The notes below the pieces were generated by a model. It did not search any database. It was not told the DNA's origin and saw nothing but the letters and a program-made list of their open reading frames with translations. Below, piece after piece: positions 21,719 to 33,832 of a DNA stretch of 64,000 bases (position 1 is its first letter; every line of letters starts with the position of its first letter). The stretch is from Norana najaformis (lineage: Eukaryota > Annelida > Clitellata > Crassiclitellata > Hormogastridae), in contig OZ029913.1 of the NCBI GenBank assembly GCA_964023275.1, positions 47,061,976-47,125,975 of the forward strand. Reading direction: 5' to 3'. The translations under genes were made by a program, and so were the position numbers.

Positions 21719-22217
21719 TGTCACAAAACTGTGACTGCTACGCCTCGGTGTCGTCACCTGGCGAGTCATTATTTATTACCTGTGCAACGAACGTTCTTCA
21801 CACCTTTTAATGCGTTGCCAGTGGCGCTTTTTATACCCAAGGAATGACTAAGGCGGGATCGTCTTCTTAAACAATGACTTATGTGTGTGATTTTATCTTC
21901 CACGGTCGTCGACTGGGTCTGCCGTCTCCGCCTGGAGCACGGTCGTCGACTGGGTCTGCCGTCTCCGCCTGGAGCACGGTCGTCGACTGGGTCTGCCGTC
22001 TCCGCCTGGAGCACGGTCTTCGCCTGGGGCGCCGTCTCCGCCTGCGGCACGGTCGTCGCTTGAGTCGCCGTCTCCGCCTGCAGCACGGTCTTCGACGTCT
22101 AGGCCTCGAGATCCTTCTTTAACTGTACGCCATCCTCGACGTCAGCCTTTGTAAGTCCTGGGCCACACAGGCCAGACCGAACCCACCTACCCCTGTCGAT
22201 CGAACGATTTGGCGACA
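21719..22217 (+). repeat. 3' LTR of TRIM-like element (499 bp)
   Basis: Intact LTR from TGTCAC to GCGACA. Its left part matches 20026 onward without visible differences. Its right part, after the minisatellite, differs from the first LTR at roughly nine places in about 140 bp. Confidence 0.9.
21901..22115 (+). repeat. 36-37 bp minisatellite within the LTR
   Basis: Units beginning CACGGTCGTCGACTGGGTCT start at 21901, 21938, 21975, 22012, 22048 and 22084. The related block in the first LTR (20210-20315 and 21233-21415) is longer and more varied. Confidence 0.9.
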
Positions 22218-22221
22218 CATC

Positions 22222-23195
22222 AGTATTCATAATGCTGATGTACCGCCAACCATTCTTATCCTGAATGAGCCCGAGTACATACCAAAAAGGGGAACAAGCA
22301 TTTCTTTATGAAGTCGTATTTACCAGTGCATAAGTTTGTTTGACTTATTCCAGCAGCTAGATAATTGAAGTTCTGACACCTCTTCTAATTTCTGAACACA
22401 AACAGGTTTTCTTTGCAAATATAAATCGGCCACTGTCCCTCTCTTGGACTGATGTTTTGAGTGATTTTCAATCACTCCTTTGAATATTTGATTTCCTTTC
22501 CTCTTAAATAGTTATTATGGGGACTTTAATATTCAAGGATTGAACTACGAAATTCGACAAGCAACTACAATAACCTGTGCCGCTCAACTTTCCAGAACAC
22601 AAGTTTGACCGGTAACCCTCGATTAGATCAGGGTCATCAGAAGATCCAGTCGTCGAATACAAAGATGTTCTCGCGGAAGTAAACGTCGACTTGGAGCAGC
22701 TAAAGAACAGAAGATTCGTTCGAAAGACAGCAAAGATGAAAATATGCGTTCTGTATTTCACGACTATTTTATAAATTTATTAGCATTTGCACTTCAATGT
22801 TCTTTTTTGTTTTTACCCGTATTAGATATTTAAGATACACATTCGAGAAGCAGTGGCATCAGTCTGAGATAGAGACACGAGCGAACAGAAGCCGCGCGTA
22901 AAAGACAGGAAACGAAAGATAAATAATTGAGAGAGATGACGCTGCAAGGAGATGAGCGGATAAAGCAAATGAACAGCAAGAGAAAATAAAAATAGAAGAG
23001 AAGGAGCTGGTGCAACGAAAGAAGTGATAAGTTGGCTGAAACAGAAAGGAGGACGGAGGGGAAAAAGAGAGGAAGAGACAAAATTTGAAGAAGAGGAGTC
23101 ATTTATATATAAAAAACGAAGAAAATCGGGGGATCAATTTACCACGTGCTTTACCCAAAAATCCTTTCGATTTAGCAAAAATCCCATGTATTTTG
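22222..23195. other. No gene seen
   Basis: Decayed sequence with purine-rich runs (22860-23100). No repeat family or coding motif recognised. Confidence 0.4.
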
Positions 23196-23199
23196 AAAC

Positions 23200-24335
23200 A
23201 GGGGACAAAAGTGAATTGCATTAGTCAAGTTTTGCATGGACTAAAGATGTGGCAATGATAGATGCAATTTTGAAGTCAAGCATAGGGCGGATTCTGCGAA
23301 GATAGCGGATATGCATGAAGCGATAGCGGGAAAGATGGGTGATCAAAAAAGACGAGGTTTTGGTCAAATATTACATTAATTTGCAGGCATAAGAGTTAGT
23401 ATTGAAGGTGTGGGTGAAGGCAGAGTCCAGGCTGAGGGGGATAAAGGTATAAGGAATTTTTTGAGCTTGTTTAGGCCAATAAGTATGAATTCCGTCTTAG
23501 ATGGGTTCAGGCACAAGAGATTAGACGTCATCCAGGTTTAACCACACGAAGATGATCTACAGACTCGTTGAAACAATTCGGAGAGAAAGAGATGAATAAC
23601 TGAGTGTCATCAGCATACAGGTGATGGTCAACTGAGGATGCTTTATTGAGTGAACTGAGTGGTGCAATGTAGAGAATAAACAGAGGAGGTCCAAGAACGG
23701 AGCCTTGCGGAATTCCGCAAGTGAGAGGGCATGACTGAGAAGATGGTTTCGATGTTTTAACGGAGAAAGAGCAGGAGAAGAGATAGGACTGCATCCAGAG
23801 GACAGCAGTGCCAGTAAAACCAAACCAGGTTGACAGTCTTTGGAGTAAGATGCTGTGATCAATGGTATCAAAGGCTGCTGAAATATCAAGGAGGTAAAGG
23901 CAAGAAACCTGTTGGAGAGACGGCGGAAACACGCTAGCTGTATAGAGAAATGAGAAGAGTTTCAGTTGAGTGGCGTTTGGTGAAACCAGACTGTTCTTCG
24001 TTAAGGAGTGAATTGCAAGCTAGATATTAATTGATCCGAGAGAGGACAATCCGTCCAGTTAATACAGAGATGGAGAAAATAGGTTAGAAACAAACCGGTA
24101 GTTCGAAAGGATTTCTTTGTCGAGTGATGGTTTCTTGAGAAGTGGGATACCAAGAGAATGTTTGAAAAAGAGAGGAAATTAGCAGTAAACAAGGAGAGGT
24201 TAACTAGTTTGGTAATGATTGGAACAAGAACAGATGCAAAGTCTTTCAATAAGTTTGTTTGGAAGCGATTTTAACAGTTGTAATATTTCAGATTGTGATG
24301 TGGGTTTGGAGCATCATCAGAAGGCAAAGGCATCA
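23200..24335 (-). pseudogene. L2-like LINE RT fragment
   Basis: The minus strand 23932-23528 is open over the catalytic core: YLLDISAAFDTIDHSILL, CGIPQGSVLGPPLFILYI and LYADDTQLFISFS. Upstream pieces at 24249-24001 and downstream pieces to about 23205 (LDSAFTHTFNTNS) belong to the same family as the element at 18-21 kb. The 3' third is missing, cut at about 23200, and the 5' end at about 24335. Confidence 0.83.
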
Positions 24336-24890
24336 CCAGTATGTTTGAAAAGTTTACCAGAATGGCAAAAGACCGGTGGCTGACTAACAAGAAGTGCACA
24401 TACAATGCATAACCGGCAGGGAAGAACAGTCAGACATGAACTATAGCACAGCTCTCGGGAAGGTTGCCAATAGGGCCATAGTTGACCAGAAACACCGAAT
24501 AAAAGCGAAAACACCACCGTGAGTTTTAAACAAAGACAGGGTATACTGAGGAGAGAGCAAGGGCTTCAGCTAGTGGGAGACTCAGCACAGGAAAACCTAA
24601 CAAACTGCCAGCCGTGTTAGTGTCGACTTAAAATCATGAAGTACAGCCTTAGAGAGCGGAGGAAGGCTCACTGTTTGATTCCGATAAAGTGTCAGCTATG
24701 TACATGAACGTTATGGCCAAATGCATATATCTCTTTTTAAAAATGAAAAACAAAAACTTATCTGTTGGTGAGCAAATCTGTGAAGCAAGCAGACGTTAAA
24801 AATTAAAGAGCAAATTTGATTATTATATAAAACGATAAATTTGTGCAAAAAAGACAAGAAAATATAAAAACATTTCCTCTCGCTGTCTTC
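24336..24890. other. No gene seen
   Basis: Nothing recognised; open frames here are short and without motifs. Confidence 0.4.
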
Positions 24891-24894
24891 GTAA

Positions 24895-25165
24895 CGTGCA
24901 AACCAAGTTTCAATATTCATGTCGATACTCCTCTTCCGCAGAACATATCCTGATCCACCTTCTTCCTCTTGTCTATCCTGCAGATCTATTTCCAAACACC
25001 ACTAACCAGAGCCGTCTGCCAGACTCTTGGATCTTGACCTCGAACCGAACACATCTTGCTAATCGATTTTGCTTGACTGAGCTGAATTGAATAAGCTGGT
25101 TCCCGCGACTTGGGTTTAGTTGGCCGCTGTAGCTATCTTGAGATTACGATGACGATTCCATTGTG
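24895..25165 (+). mobile_element. 3' end of the GATTAC-tailed LINE family
   Basis: Shares GAATAAGCTGGTTCCCGCGA and the CGCTGTAG...TTGAGATTACGA end with the 3' ends at 18076, 20316, 52335 and 57330. 5'-truncated, without usable coding sequence. Confidence 0.75.
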
Positions 25166-25169
25166 TTCC

Positions 25170-27545
25170 CTCTTCTCGACTGTTGTTCACTGCCAAACTG
25201 ATTCTCTTCCAAGATTGCACTGTCTTGCATGGCAAAAGGTCACACCCTTGATCAAGTGAAAAGATCCGATTGTAACATAATTCAAGATGTCTTGACTAAG
25301 GAAACTTATCTTTCCGATCACCTTGCCGTCGCCACTTCTATCTCTTCATCTACCAAACCACTACCGAATTATACTGTTATCACTTTCAGACCCTCGCATT
25401 AACTAGATATCCAGACTTTTATAACTAACATCTACTCTTTACTTCCTCCTTCTGACTCAAACCTCTCTACGGATTCCCTCTCTCACCAACATCAGTCTGT
25501 TCTAACCGAACTGTTTGGTAAGCACATACTTCTTAAATGCAGAAAGGCTGTCGTTCGTGACCCAAACTCTGAAATTGCTGAAGCTCAATGTCGAGCTAGC
25601 CAACTTGAACGCGCTTGTCGCCTCTCACCACTTTTCTTCTATCACGTGCATTTTCTAAGAACAATGTAAAATTGTTTGTAACTTAGTTTTCAAGGCCAAA
25701 TCATCCCATCTCACAAACCTAATTTCAGAAAACTCATCTTGCCCAAAGTTTCTTTGGTAGACCCTCATTAAGTTACTCCACAGGAAAACATCATTCACTC
25801 TACCCTAAACCTCCTTGCCATCTCCATTGGCTGGTGCTTTCATTACATTCTTTCGTGACATGATGTCCAGCATCGGGCTAAAATTCTCTTGCACTCCACT
25901 AACAAATGGCTTTTCATCTCCTGATTGCCCCGGCCAACTTTTGATTCCATTACTCCAGCAACCTTGAGCGAAATCCGCTCGCTTGTTTTCACATCTCTTG
26001 ACAAACAGGGCCTCCTAGATGCAATTCCTATTCACCTCCTCAATAGCTGCGTTGATGTGCATGATACTACCATCTTGACATTAATCAATCGGTCGTTTGC
26101 TGGAGACTCCTTCCCATCATGTTTCCCTTATGCAATTGTCCACCCTTTGCTAAAGAAACCACCTTTGGATGCTGAAACTATATCAAACTACCGACCAATC
26201 TCAAACTTGAATTTTATTTCTTAACTCCTTGAATGTGTTGTTAAATGTCGATGGAGATACACCTGTCTTCAAACTCCTTACTTCTCCCTTTCCAGTCAGC
26301 ATATAGCAATTTCCATTCCACTGAGACAGCTCTTCTCCCTCTGTCCACAATGACATTATTTGCCCCATGGCAGCTGTTCATCCCGCAATTTGGCAAAGTA
26401 ACTGCACTTGCTCTTCTTGACCTATCTGCCTCCTTCGACACTTTCGACCATGCTATCTTGCTCCATCGCATTGAGCACTGGTTTGGTAAATCAAGTCTGG
26501 CCCTAAACGGGTTCAAATCATATCTTACCTTTCGTACTAAATCTGTCTACATCAGTGCAGCAGTGTCAGACCAGATACCATTCACCTGCGGTGTACCTCA
26601 AGGCTCTCGGCCCCTTACTTTTCTCCTTGTACACCACTACACTAAGCGTTTTACTGGGTCAAAGTGCTCTGAAGCACCGTCTTTACGCTGATAATACTCA
26701 ATTCTACATTTCCTTTGATAATTCCTCTTATTCCTCTCAGCTCTCTCACTCTATTATCTGACGTCTTTAACCAAGTTCAGTCTTGGATGGCAGAAAATGG
26801 ATTGCTCTTAAACCCATCCAAAACTGAGTTTCTGCTTTTTGGAACTTCACAGCAACCAAATTTTTAGCTCTTCGAGTTCAGTCCTTCAAGGTATCTGTCA
26901 TACAACGCAGCTGTTCATCCCGCAATTTCGGTGATTTTTTTTTACTTTAGCCTGTCATTCAGTGATATACATTAATTCTATGTGTAGGTCTGCCCACTAC
27001 AACATCCGTGATATTCTAGGATTAGGCGCCACGTTCCTTTCTCTGCCCTGGTTTGTTTGGCTAATAACCTGGTCTTCAGCCGTCTTGACTACTACAACTC
27101 GCTTCTTACTGGCATTTCCAAACCTAATTTGATGAAGATTCAAGGAGTCAAAAATACATTGGCAAGAGCTGATACTAAAACTCTTAAATATGAACCTATA
27201 TCACCAATCCTAAAATTGTTTTATTGGTTGCCCATAAAAAGGGCATACTGTTCGAGACTGGACTAATTGTGTACAAGACTCTACATTTTAGCCAACCTCA
27301 CTATCTTCTCTCTGTACTGAATCTCAAGATTTGTCTCTACTCGATACTAGGTCTTCTGGCTGTCTTAAAGCTTACACTTCCGCGGGAAAGAACAGCTCTC
27401 GGCAGGCGTCCTTCTCTATCGCTGGCTCTAAACTCGGGAACTCTCTTCAGGCAAATGTTCGCTCGGCAAAGTCTGTCTTGGCCTTCAGACCTCAACTAAA
27501 AAATCAAGTCTTCCTTTACTCATTTCCTCTGTAGGTTGTCTGTGT
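25170..27545 (+). pseudogene. L2/CR1-like LINE, broken
   Basis: Plus-strand order: late endonuclease (about 25290-25400, YLSDHLAVATS), linker (25925-26224: LDAIPIHLLNSC, HPLLKKPPLDAET, NYRPISNL), RT (26245-26700: LLDLSASFDTFDHAIL, CGVPQGS; 26680 LYADNTQFYISF, where the catalytic pair reads ADN), then MAENGLLLNPSKTEF at about 26790 and C-terminal blocks to 27534 (KTLHFSQPHYLL; SFSIAGSKLGNSL). Several frameshifts, and the catalytic pair is altered. The 3' end is lost where RLE copy 2 begins. Confidence 0.83.
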
Positions 27546-28776
27546 CGTCTGATGGTGGCGTACTTCATCTTTTTGGACGAGGCTGCGCGGTCGGCAGCTT
27601 CAATTGCTCTGACCGATGCGTGAGGTAGCTGAGACGTTTGCATAGGTGTCCGGTACTGTGACGTCCCATGCTAGGCACCGACCACGCGATCGAGGGATGA
27701 GCGTCACACCGCCAGGGCGTCTTCCGTCTTCCCTCGAGAGACCAAGAGGTTCTTTCTGTGCAGGAATTATGGCTCTGTTCATCGCTCTCCAAATGACGTC
27801 GTTCAGCATGCTGTGCCGCTGTTGTTTTCCGCCTCCTGCTCTGCAAACCAGACCGTGTAGTCCACTGACGTCGACTTTACCCCCGCAGTGGTGGCAAAAA
27901 TGCGATTCGCAAAGTGTTGTGCTCAGTCTCACCTCAATTGCCAACCGTACCTCCTCGTCTGAGAGATGCAGTCCCAAAGCAGATACAGGGGGAGCCAGTA
28001 GCCAATCACCGTGCAGGCTTTGCTTATCCAACGAGTATCTCAATCTTTTTGGCGGCATGATGCTGCTCCCATTGGTGGCTCCGCACCTGTCAGGGCCATC
28101 AATGCGGTGAGTGCTGAGCTTACGAGTTCGTACGGCATCTCAGCCGACTCCGGTGGCAGAATGCAAGCCTGAAGTTCGCTGGTGCTCGCAGCAGAAGCCA
28201 GAAAGGCAGAAAATGCCAGCGTAGATGCACAGCGAATTCCCAGACCACCATCTCTCACCGGCAACGAAGGTCAATGGTCATCACCAAGGTCCACATTTTA
28301 AATTTTTGACAGACCGTCTCTCAATAAGGGGTCGAACCGAGTCAGGCTAGGGGACTCAGCACAAACGGATGTACGCATAATGTATAACAGCTTTGGAACA
28401 CTTAAACTGTTCCGCAGCAGAACCAGAGCGTCATGTGCGTGAAGCAGAGATAATCTAGTAATCGCTCTCTCAAGATCGTCAGCCTTCATTCCAACTGCCC
28501 TGTCGACAGCTGGACCTGGCATCAAAGGCGCGCCCAGCAGAGTCATCTCCTCGAAAGCCATGCTCTTAAACCCGTGGGAAGCAGGGTCCTCATTCAAAAC
28601 CAGGATATCGCGGCACGCAGTCTCGCATTTGCTACGATTCAATAGCAGTCCCAGGTTCTTAGACTCTTGCAAAAATAAGTTGAACGTCGGTGGTCAGTGG
28701 TTGCTTGCTACCACCCAACGTGAGGTCATCTATATATATCCGATTCGGAGATGCGACCTCAACTTTGTCAGAAGAG
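27545..28776 (-). pseudogene. RLE-type non-LTR retrotransposon, copy 2
   Basis: The minus strand starts just inside an (ATT)n tract with RIYIDDLTLGGSK (the YxDD box), continues NLGLLLNRSKCE (28672-28298), then the thumb (28264-28040, VRDGGLGIRCASTLAFSAF) and the endonuclease region (28058-27600). There a Cys-x2-Cys-x9-His-x4-Cys knuckle (CHHCGGKVDVSGLHGLVC), RHSMLNDVIWRA and WDVTVPDTYA are visible. The catalytic RPDG-type motif reads RRPGG, so an Asp is lost. Frame changes separate the pieces. All RT before the YxDD box is absent. Confidence 0.85.
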
Positions 28777-28985
<209 letters not shown>

Positions 28986-28989
28986 GATT

Positions 28990-29904
28990 CAATTATGAAA
29001 CGAATTCATTGTTGCTGGAGCAACTAGAGCTACTGTGGCGTCCAGGCTGGCACACTGGAAACAGGCCGACTAGCTGCATCTTCGAATCTCGTGATCTTGT
29101 CTGTAAGCGCCGTGGTGAAGAAGCAACCCTGAGTTAGCGGTCGCGAAAGTGTAGAGCGTTCTGTGGGCGTTTCTTCGATGGAAGCGCAAGAACTTCCGGT
29201 GTGGATCGGACGAACATCCAGCACCACCAACTCCCTCCTCTTCATCGCCGTCGTCGTCTGCTTCGAAGGCGCCTGCGTCGTGGGCTTCACTGACCCGAGC
29301 GTCGACGTCTCCTCGACCTCGACCCGCCGGCTGACCTTCGACAGGCGGTAGAAGACAAGGGAAATTATGAGGAAGCGAAGAAGCATAGTCTGAATGGGTA
29401 GAATGTTCGTCGCACTGATCTGAGGCTGTCTTCCGGCCGGTGATTGTTCGCTGGAATTGCCAGTCTTCGCTTAAATCTGGCTCCAAGAATGTGCCATTAA
29501 AGGCAATCGCGTTAGATCGCTGGATGGCAATGGAGAGGCGTTGGAACAGGAAAGAAGTCTCCCTCTTGTCTCCCGATACTTGGGTTAAATGGCGACCGAT
29601 TTTCTTGATAAGGCTAAAGCCTTCCTGATTTATGGGGCCTAGAGTCTCGAAGGCCAGAGGGACGAAGCAGTGTGTCGAGAGAATATCACTGTATTTTGAG
29701 GTCTTTCGTTCTGCTGCGATCTCAGCAGCAGCACCTGCGACCACGGCTGTTCTGGATCGATAAGAGACTGCCAGAGTATCGATCACTGTGGCGTCCCAGG
29801 TCAAGCATTTACCCCCTTCCCAAGGAATGAGGGTTGCTCCATCAGGTCGTCGGCCGTCGGACCTAACCAATCCTGCTGGTTCTTTAGTGGATGGAAAGCC
29901 AGCC
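28990..29904 (-). pseudogene. RLE-type non-LTR retrotransposon, copy 3
   Basis: One long minus-strand frame begins in the next ATT tract and reads [29 protein letters not shown] (intact catalytic-type motif), [32 protein letters not shown] and [18 protein letters not shown]. After about 29470 the frame continues into sequence without family motifs (an Asp/Glu/Ala-rich part). Its 3' end runs into (ATT)n tract 3. Only the final endonuclease and tail survive, so it is a 5'-truncated copy. Confidence 0.83.

Positions 29905-29983
<79 letters not shown>
29905..29983. repeat. (ATT)n microsatellite 4
   Basis: About 79 bp of perfect ATT repeats at the 5' end of RLE copy 3. Confidence 0.95.
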
Positions 29984-29984
<1 letters not shown>

Positions 29985-30330
29985 AAGGGGCGATAGAGAG
30001 AAAGAATGGGTTGTTTTTGTGGTTGTCGTTGTTGTTCGGGACGGAAAGCCAGACGGGGACAATCATGAGATCGGGTACTGATTTGTTGCGGATTTATTGA
30101 CTTTGATACGAAGCAGTTAAGCCTTCGAAGTTTATTGAAGTTTGTAGTTCGAGTTGAACACTATTAAATTCAGAGGATTCACTTTGCTGTTTTTCATTAA
30201 AATAAAAGAAGACTCCCGCTAGACTTAGGAGAGCCGAACCTGACGGACTTGCGGAGGACTCGCCGACGGAGAGACATACAGTCGCCACAGTCCTACTTTG
30301 GTACCTCTAAGCTTAGCGATGTTCTGCATT

Positions 30331-30638
30331 TGTAAAGGATTAAGAATTAATGTAAGGTAACTCTTAATACAAACTAAGGAACCAGAAAGAGGTCACGTGG
30401 TTAGGGCATAGCGTATGGGGCAAAAGGCGGGACCGAGAATACAATCGGATATAGATGTAAGTTTAATTTGTATTTTTGACGATTCTTTATAATTTGTTGA
30501 GCTTAAATGTAAACGGACGTTGATAGATATTTGTTAAGTATTATTTTGTAAACATCAGAGTAGATTCGCACAGAAATACATGTCAAAATTAAGGATTTGT
30601 GTCGTTTAATGTTAGTTCTCATGTCAACGTCACCTACA
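30331..30638 (+). repeat. 5' LTR of BEL/Pao element
   Basis: 308 bp. Shares AAGAATTAA, GGAACCAGAAAGAGGTCA and AATACATGTCA with the 3' copy (37441-37471 joined to 42015-42291). The start is less sure: an extra segment near 30320-30333 differs from the 3' copy. Confidence 0.83.
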
Positions 30639-30839
30639 GTATACTATCTCCGATTGCCATCTGCCGTCAGTCGTGCAGCGTTGAATGTTTCGCCTACCCG
30701 TAATACGTAATGGATCCACAGCTGTTGGAGTCTGCAAGTCGTGATGGTTGTACATCAGCGACACCATTAGCGCATTAATCAACGTTTGAGCCGTGGCTGC
30801 TGCTAAGAAGGCAGCAATATCGGCAGAAAGCGACATGAC

Positions 30840-32539
30840 GAACAGCGCCCCGCCTTAGAAATAGCGGAAATGAAAATTTGGCAACAAAAAGAAGAATTGG
30901 AATTGCGGACAAAGGTTGCATCAGCGACAGCCGAAGTAGAGACATATGACCAGTTTATTGGAGAGCAGCACGGTGAACAGGAAAGGATTGTTCCAAGCCC
31001 AGAACAAAGTGGATGAAGACGTCACATTCAGAAAGACTCCCTTCCCAAGAACAGAATGCAGTAACAACGTTAAGGCTTACTTTGTTTACTTGAAAGACAA
31101 CCTCGAGTCACACAAGCCTTTAGAAGTTCAGCAAGTTTAAAGGAAGGGGATAACAATGCTTCAGGTCATCCTGCTTCCTTGCATAGCCTACTAGTGAATC
31201 CATTTTAATATCTCTTCTAAAAAATCAGAGACAGCAAAGGGGATTGTTAGATGTAATCCGACTTCCTACAACCTTTCTCACGACGTTTGATGAAGATCCA
31301 TTAAAATACAGGACGTTTATGCAGGCATTTGAGAATGTTGTAGATAAAGACTAGGGTCGACGATGGTGCCAAGGTGATGCAGTTTTTGCACTACTGCACA
31401 TGATAAGCCAGAAAGGTTATTGAATGTTGTGCTCTTATGGAGCCCAGTATTGGATGTGTAAAGGCAAAACTTCTTTTGGAGATAGTTGTCTGGTTCAAAC
31501 AAAACAGATTTGGAGATAGTTATCTGGTTTCCATAGTTTAGGTCAGTAAGATAGCTGAAGGTCCATATATGAGGCAGGAGGATAGGGAAGGGCTTCAGGA
31601 ATTTTCTGATGAGCTTTGCAACTGTAAAGAGATAATGTATATACTATGGGTCATGAAGCAAAAATTAACAGCCAAAGAAATTTGGTCAAGATAGCAGGCT
31701 TCCAACATACCTACAGAACAGATGGAAGAAGGAAGCAAATGAAATCAGAACGAGAAAGGGAAGAATTCCCTTTGGTGAATATGACGTTGTGGTGTTTGTA
31801 AGATGGCAGCTGAGGAGGCAAGTGATCCTCCGTTTGGAAACGCTACAGATACTAGGAAAGAATCATTCCAGACTGATAAGAATAAAAGAATTTTTGGATG
31901 GCAAAGAGTGATGGTGAGAATAAGAAAGATGAAAGCTACATAGAAGTGCATGTGCAAGAAGTGCAATGACTAACTGTCTTGTATGTTACCAAAGTCACTC
32001 GATATTTGGATGTCAAGGGTTTAAGGCTATGAGTTCGGAAGAGAGACTAGGGAGCAAGGTCTGTGCTTCAACTAGAAGGTCTGTTTACTAGAAGGTCATC
32101 GATCTTATCAGTGATATCTAAAGAGAGTTTGTGCTGTACCTGGATGTGGACAGAGGCACACAAAGTTTCTGCATCAGTTTGAGGGAAACAGCCCTGAAAG
32201 TGTTCAAGAAATGTTGATGCAAGGTCAGAATGCCTTCATGGGAACAAATGAAGAAACTAAACGAGCAGGTGGCGTTACAGAGGCCGGGTCAGAAAGGATG
32301 GCTTTACCTGTGCTTCCGGTTCGGATAAAAGCCCTGGAGTCACAACTCATAATAAAGGGCTTCACTTTGTTAGACACCTGGTCAACCAATAGTTTTAGTT
32401 CAGAAGACTTGTTGAATCAACTTAAAGTAAAGGACACAAAGAAAAGTCTAAACTTGACAACAATAGGAAGGACCAACAAGAAGGTGCAGTATGGCAGCAA
32501 GCTTAGAGGTACTAAGTGATGATGACACAGTCTATTCAC
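30840..32539 (+). pseudogene. BEL gag and protease region, broken
   Basis: A plus-strand gag-like piece at 30946-31140 is followed by short degraded frames, a Cys/His-containing stretch at about 31950-32190 that could be the nucleocapsid knuckles, and 32211-32519 reading LPVLPVRIKALES and LLDTWSTNSF. The latter corresponds to the BEL aspartic protease, but the catalytic DSG-type triad reads DTW. Function would be particle assembly and polyprotein processing. Confidence 0.65.
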
Positions 32540-32547
32540 AACCAGAA

Positions 32548-33269
32548 TAGAGATGTAAAAAAACATGTTTTTTTTGGCGTTGAAATATTTCAATGAAATA
32601 TTTCAGTTTTATTTGAAATATTTCAGTTTCCTTTGAAACATTTGAAATTATGTTTTTTTACATTTTACAACTAATTACAACCATAATAACAGTTTATTTA
32701 TTTCTCTCATATTACATATTATATGCATTATTGTGTTAGTGATGACCATCCTCGAGATACTCAATTTATTTCTAATTACGTGTTTTTAAGAATGACTTTT
32801 ATGAGAGTTACATTATATGTTGAAAAACATATTTTATTCACCAAATGTTACAAATTACAGTTTGATCTAATAAAGTAGATGTTATTGTTCATTGTTATGC
32901 TTAACATTTATTATTAATCACTTGTTTTGTCATAAATGAAATAAATGTGATTTTAGCTAAATTCTGCTAGCCTAGGAGGCTAGGACACAGTCAATCGTAT
33001 ATAATTCGAAACACTTTAGTGACTTTACAAGACAAATTATAAATCACAAATACTATGTCAACTAGACTCAATAATAATCCGGCGAACAAAATTTTACAAA
33101 AAGTTCTAAGAATAGAACTTAGAACACAAACTGGTCCAACTCAAGACATTGTGTCAATTTGTGTGCATCCAATACTTCAAAACATGTTTTTTTTGGTCAT
33201 TGAAATATTTCAAAAAAACCTGTCAGAAATGAAATATTTCAAATGAAATATTTCACGCTCACATCACTA
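32548..33269. mobile_element. hAT-type MITE (722 bp) in the BEL element
   Basis: Ends are TAGAGATGTA on the left and, inverted, TAGTGATGTGA on the right. AACCAGAA occurs on both sides (32540-32547 and 33270-33277), an 8-bp TSD as in hAT elements. Subterminal GAAATATTTCA motifs are repeated many times near both ends and form short palindromes. No transposase. Confidence 0.88.
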
Positions 33270-33339
33270 AACCAGAACTATTATGCAGCCAGAGAATGTG
33301 CCAACAATATATATAATTATTAAATAGTCACATCTGCAA

Positions 33340-33830
33340 GGTATACAATTGCCCAAGTTTAGAGGTCAGAAGGTGAGCCTTCTAATCAGACAAGATTTGC
33401 CAGAAATTCTCATGCCTCAAGAAGTGAGGAAATGTGAATGTGGTTCTCCATACACTGTGAGAACTGTTTTGGGGTGGACCCTAAATAGACCACTTAGTGA
33501 CGAGTTAAGCAATTCAATAATCTCGAACTTCATTTCCACTGACACAAGTTTGAATCAGCAGGTTGAACAGTTCTGGGAATTAGAAGCTTATGAGTCACTT
33601 GCAAGTGACAAATTGGAGATGTCAGCTGTTGAAAAAAGGCATTGCATATTTTGGAGAAGTCACTTTATTTAAAGGAAATGGATTATAAAGTAGCTGTACC
33701 ATTTAAGAGTTTCCCACAGGACTTACAAGTTAACACAATAGTAGCAGAACAACGTTCAGAAGCACTGAGGTGCAGGTTCAGAGTAGGTCCAGACTTACGC
33801 ATCATACAATGCAAAAATTGTAGAATTCTT
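33340..33830 (+). pseudogene. BEL pol, before RT
   Basis: 33349-33672 reads VSLLIRQDLPEILMPQEVR, TVRTVLGWTLNRPL and QQVEQFWELEAYES, the segment between protease and RT in BEL/Pao polyproteins. It continues after a frameshift at 33642-33830 (YKVAVPFKSFPQDLQVN). The LINE insertion then cuts it. Confidence 0.85.
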
Positions 33831-33832
33831 AG

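Larger units (their letters stand above)
20026..22217 (+). mobile_element. Non-autonomous (TRIM-like) LTR retrotransposon
   Basis: Two direct LTRs start with TGTCACAAAACTGTGACTGC (20026 and 21719) and end with GCGACA (21533 and 22217), framing only about 185 bp. A primer-binding site follows the first LTR and a purine-rich tract precedes the second. The flanks carry CATC on both sides (20022-20025 and 22218-22221; ACATC if one more base is counted), as expected for a 4-5 bp TSD. No gag or pol is present, so it must rely on another element's proteins. The first about 225 bp of the two LTRs look identical, suggesting a recent insertion. Gypsy-type relationship is inferred from the primer site and tract only. 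Confidence 0.9.

Noticed and set aside
21900-22115. CRISPR-like appearance of regular 36-37 bp repeats
   Set aside because: Units are contiguous without spacers, lie inside LTRs, and the genome is eukaryotic; it is a minisatellite.
27646-28110. 154-residue plus-strand open frame
   Set aside because: Antisense shadow of the RLE copy 2 endonuclease region, which carries the family motifs on the minus strand.
30320-30335. A target-site duplication for the BEL element
   Set aside because: The five bases before the 5' LTR do not match those after 42291, with either of two possible LTR starts, so none is claimed.
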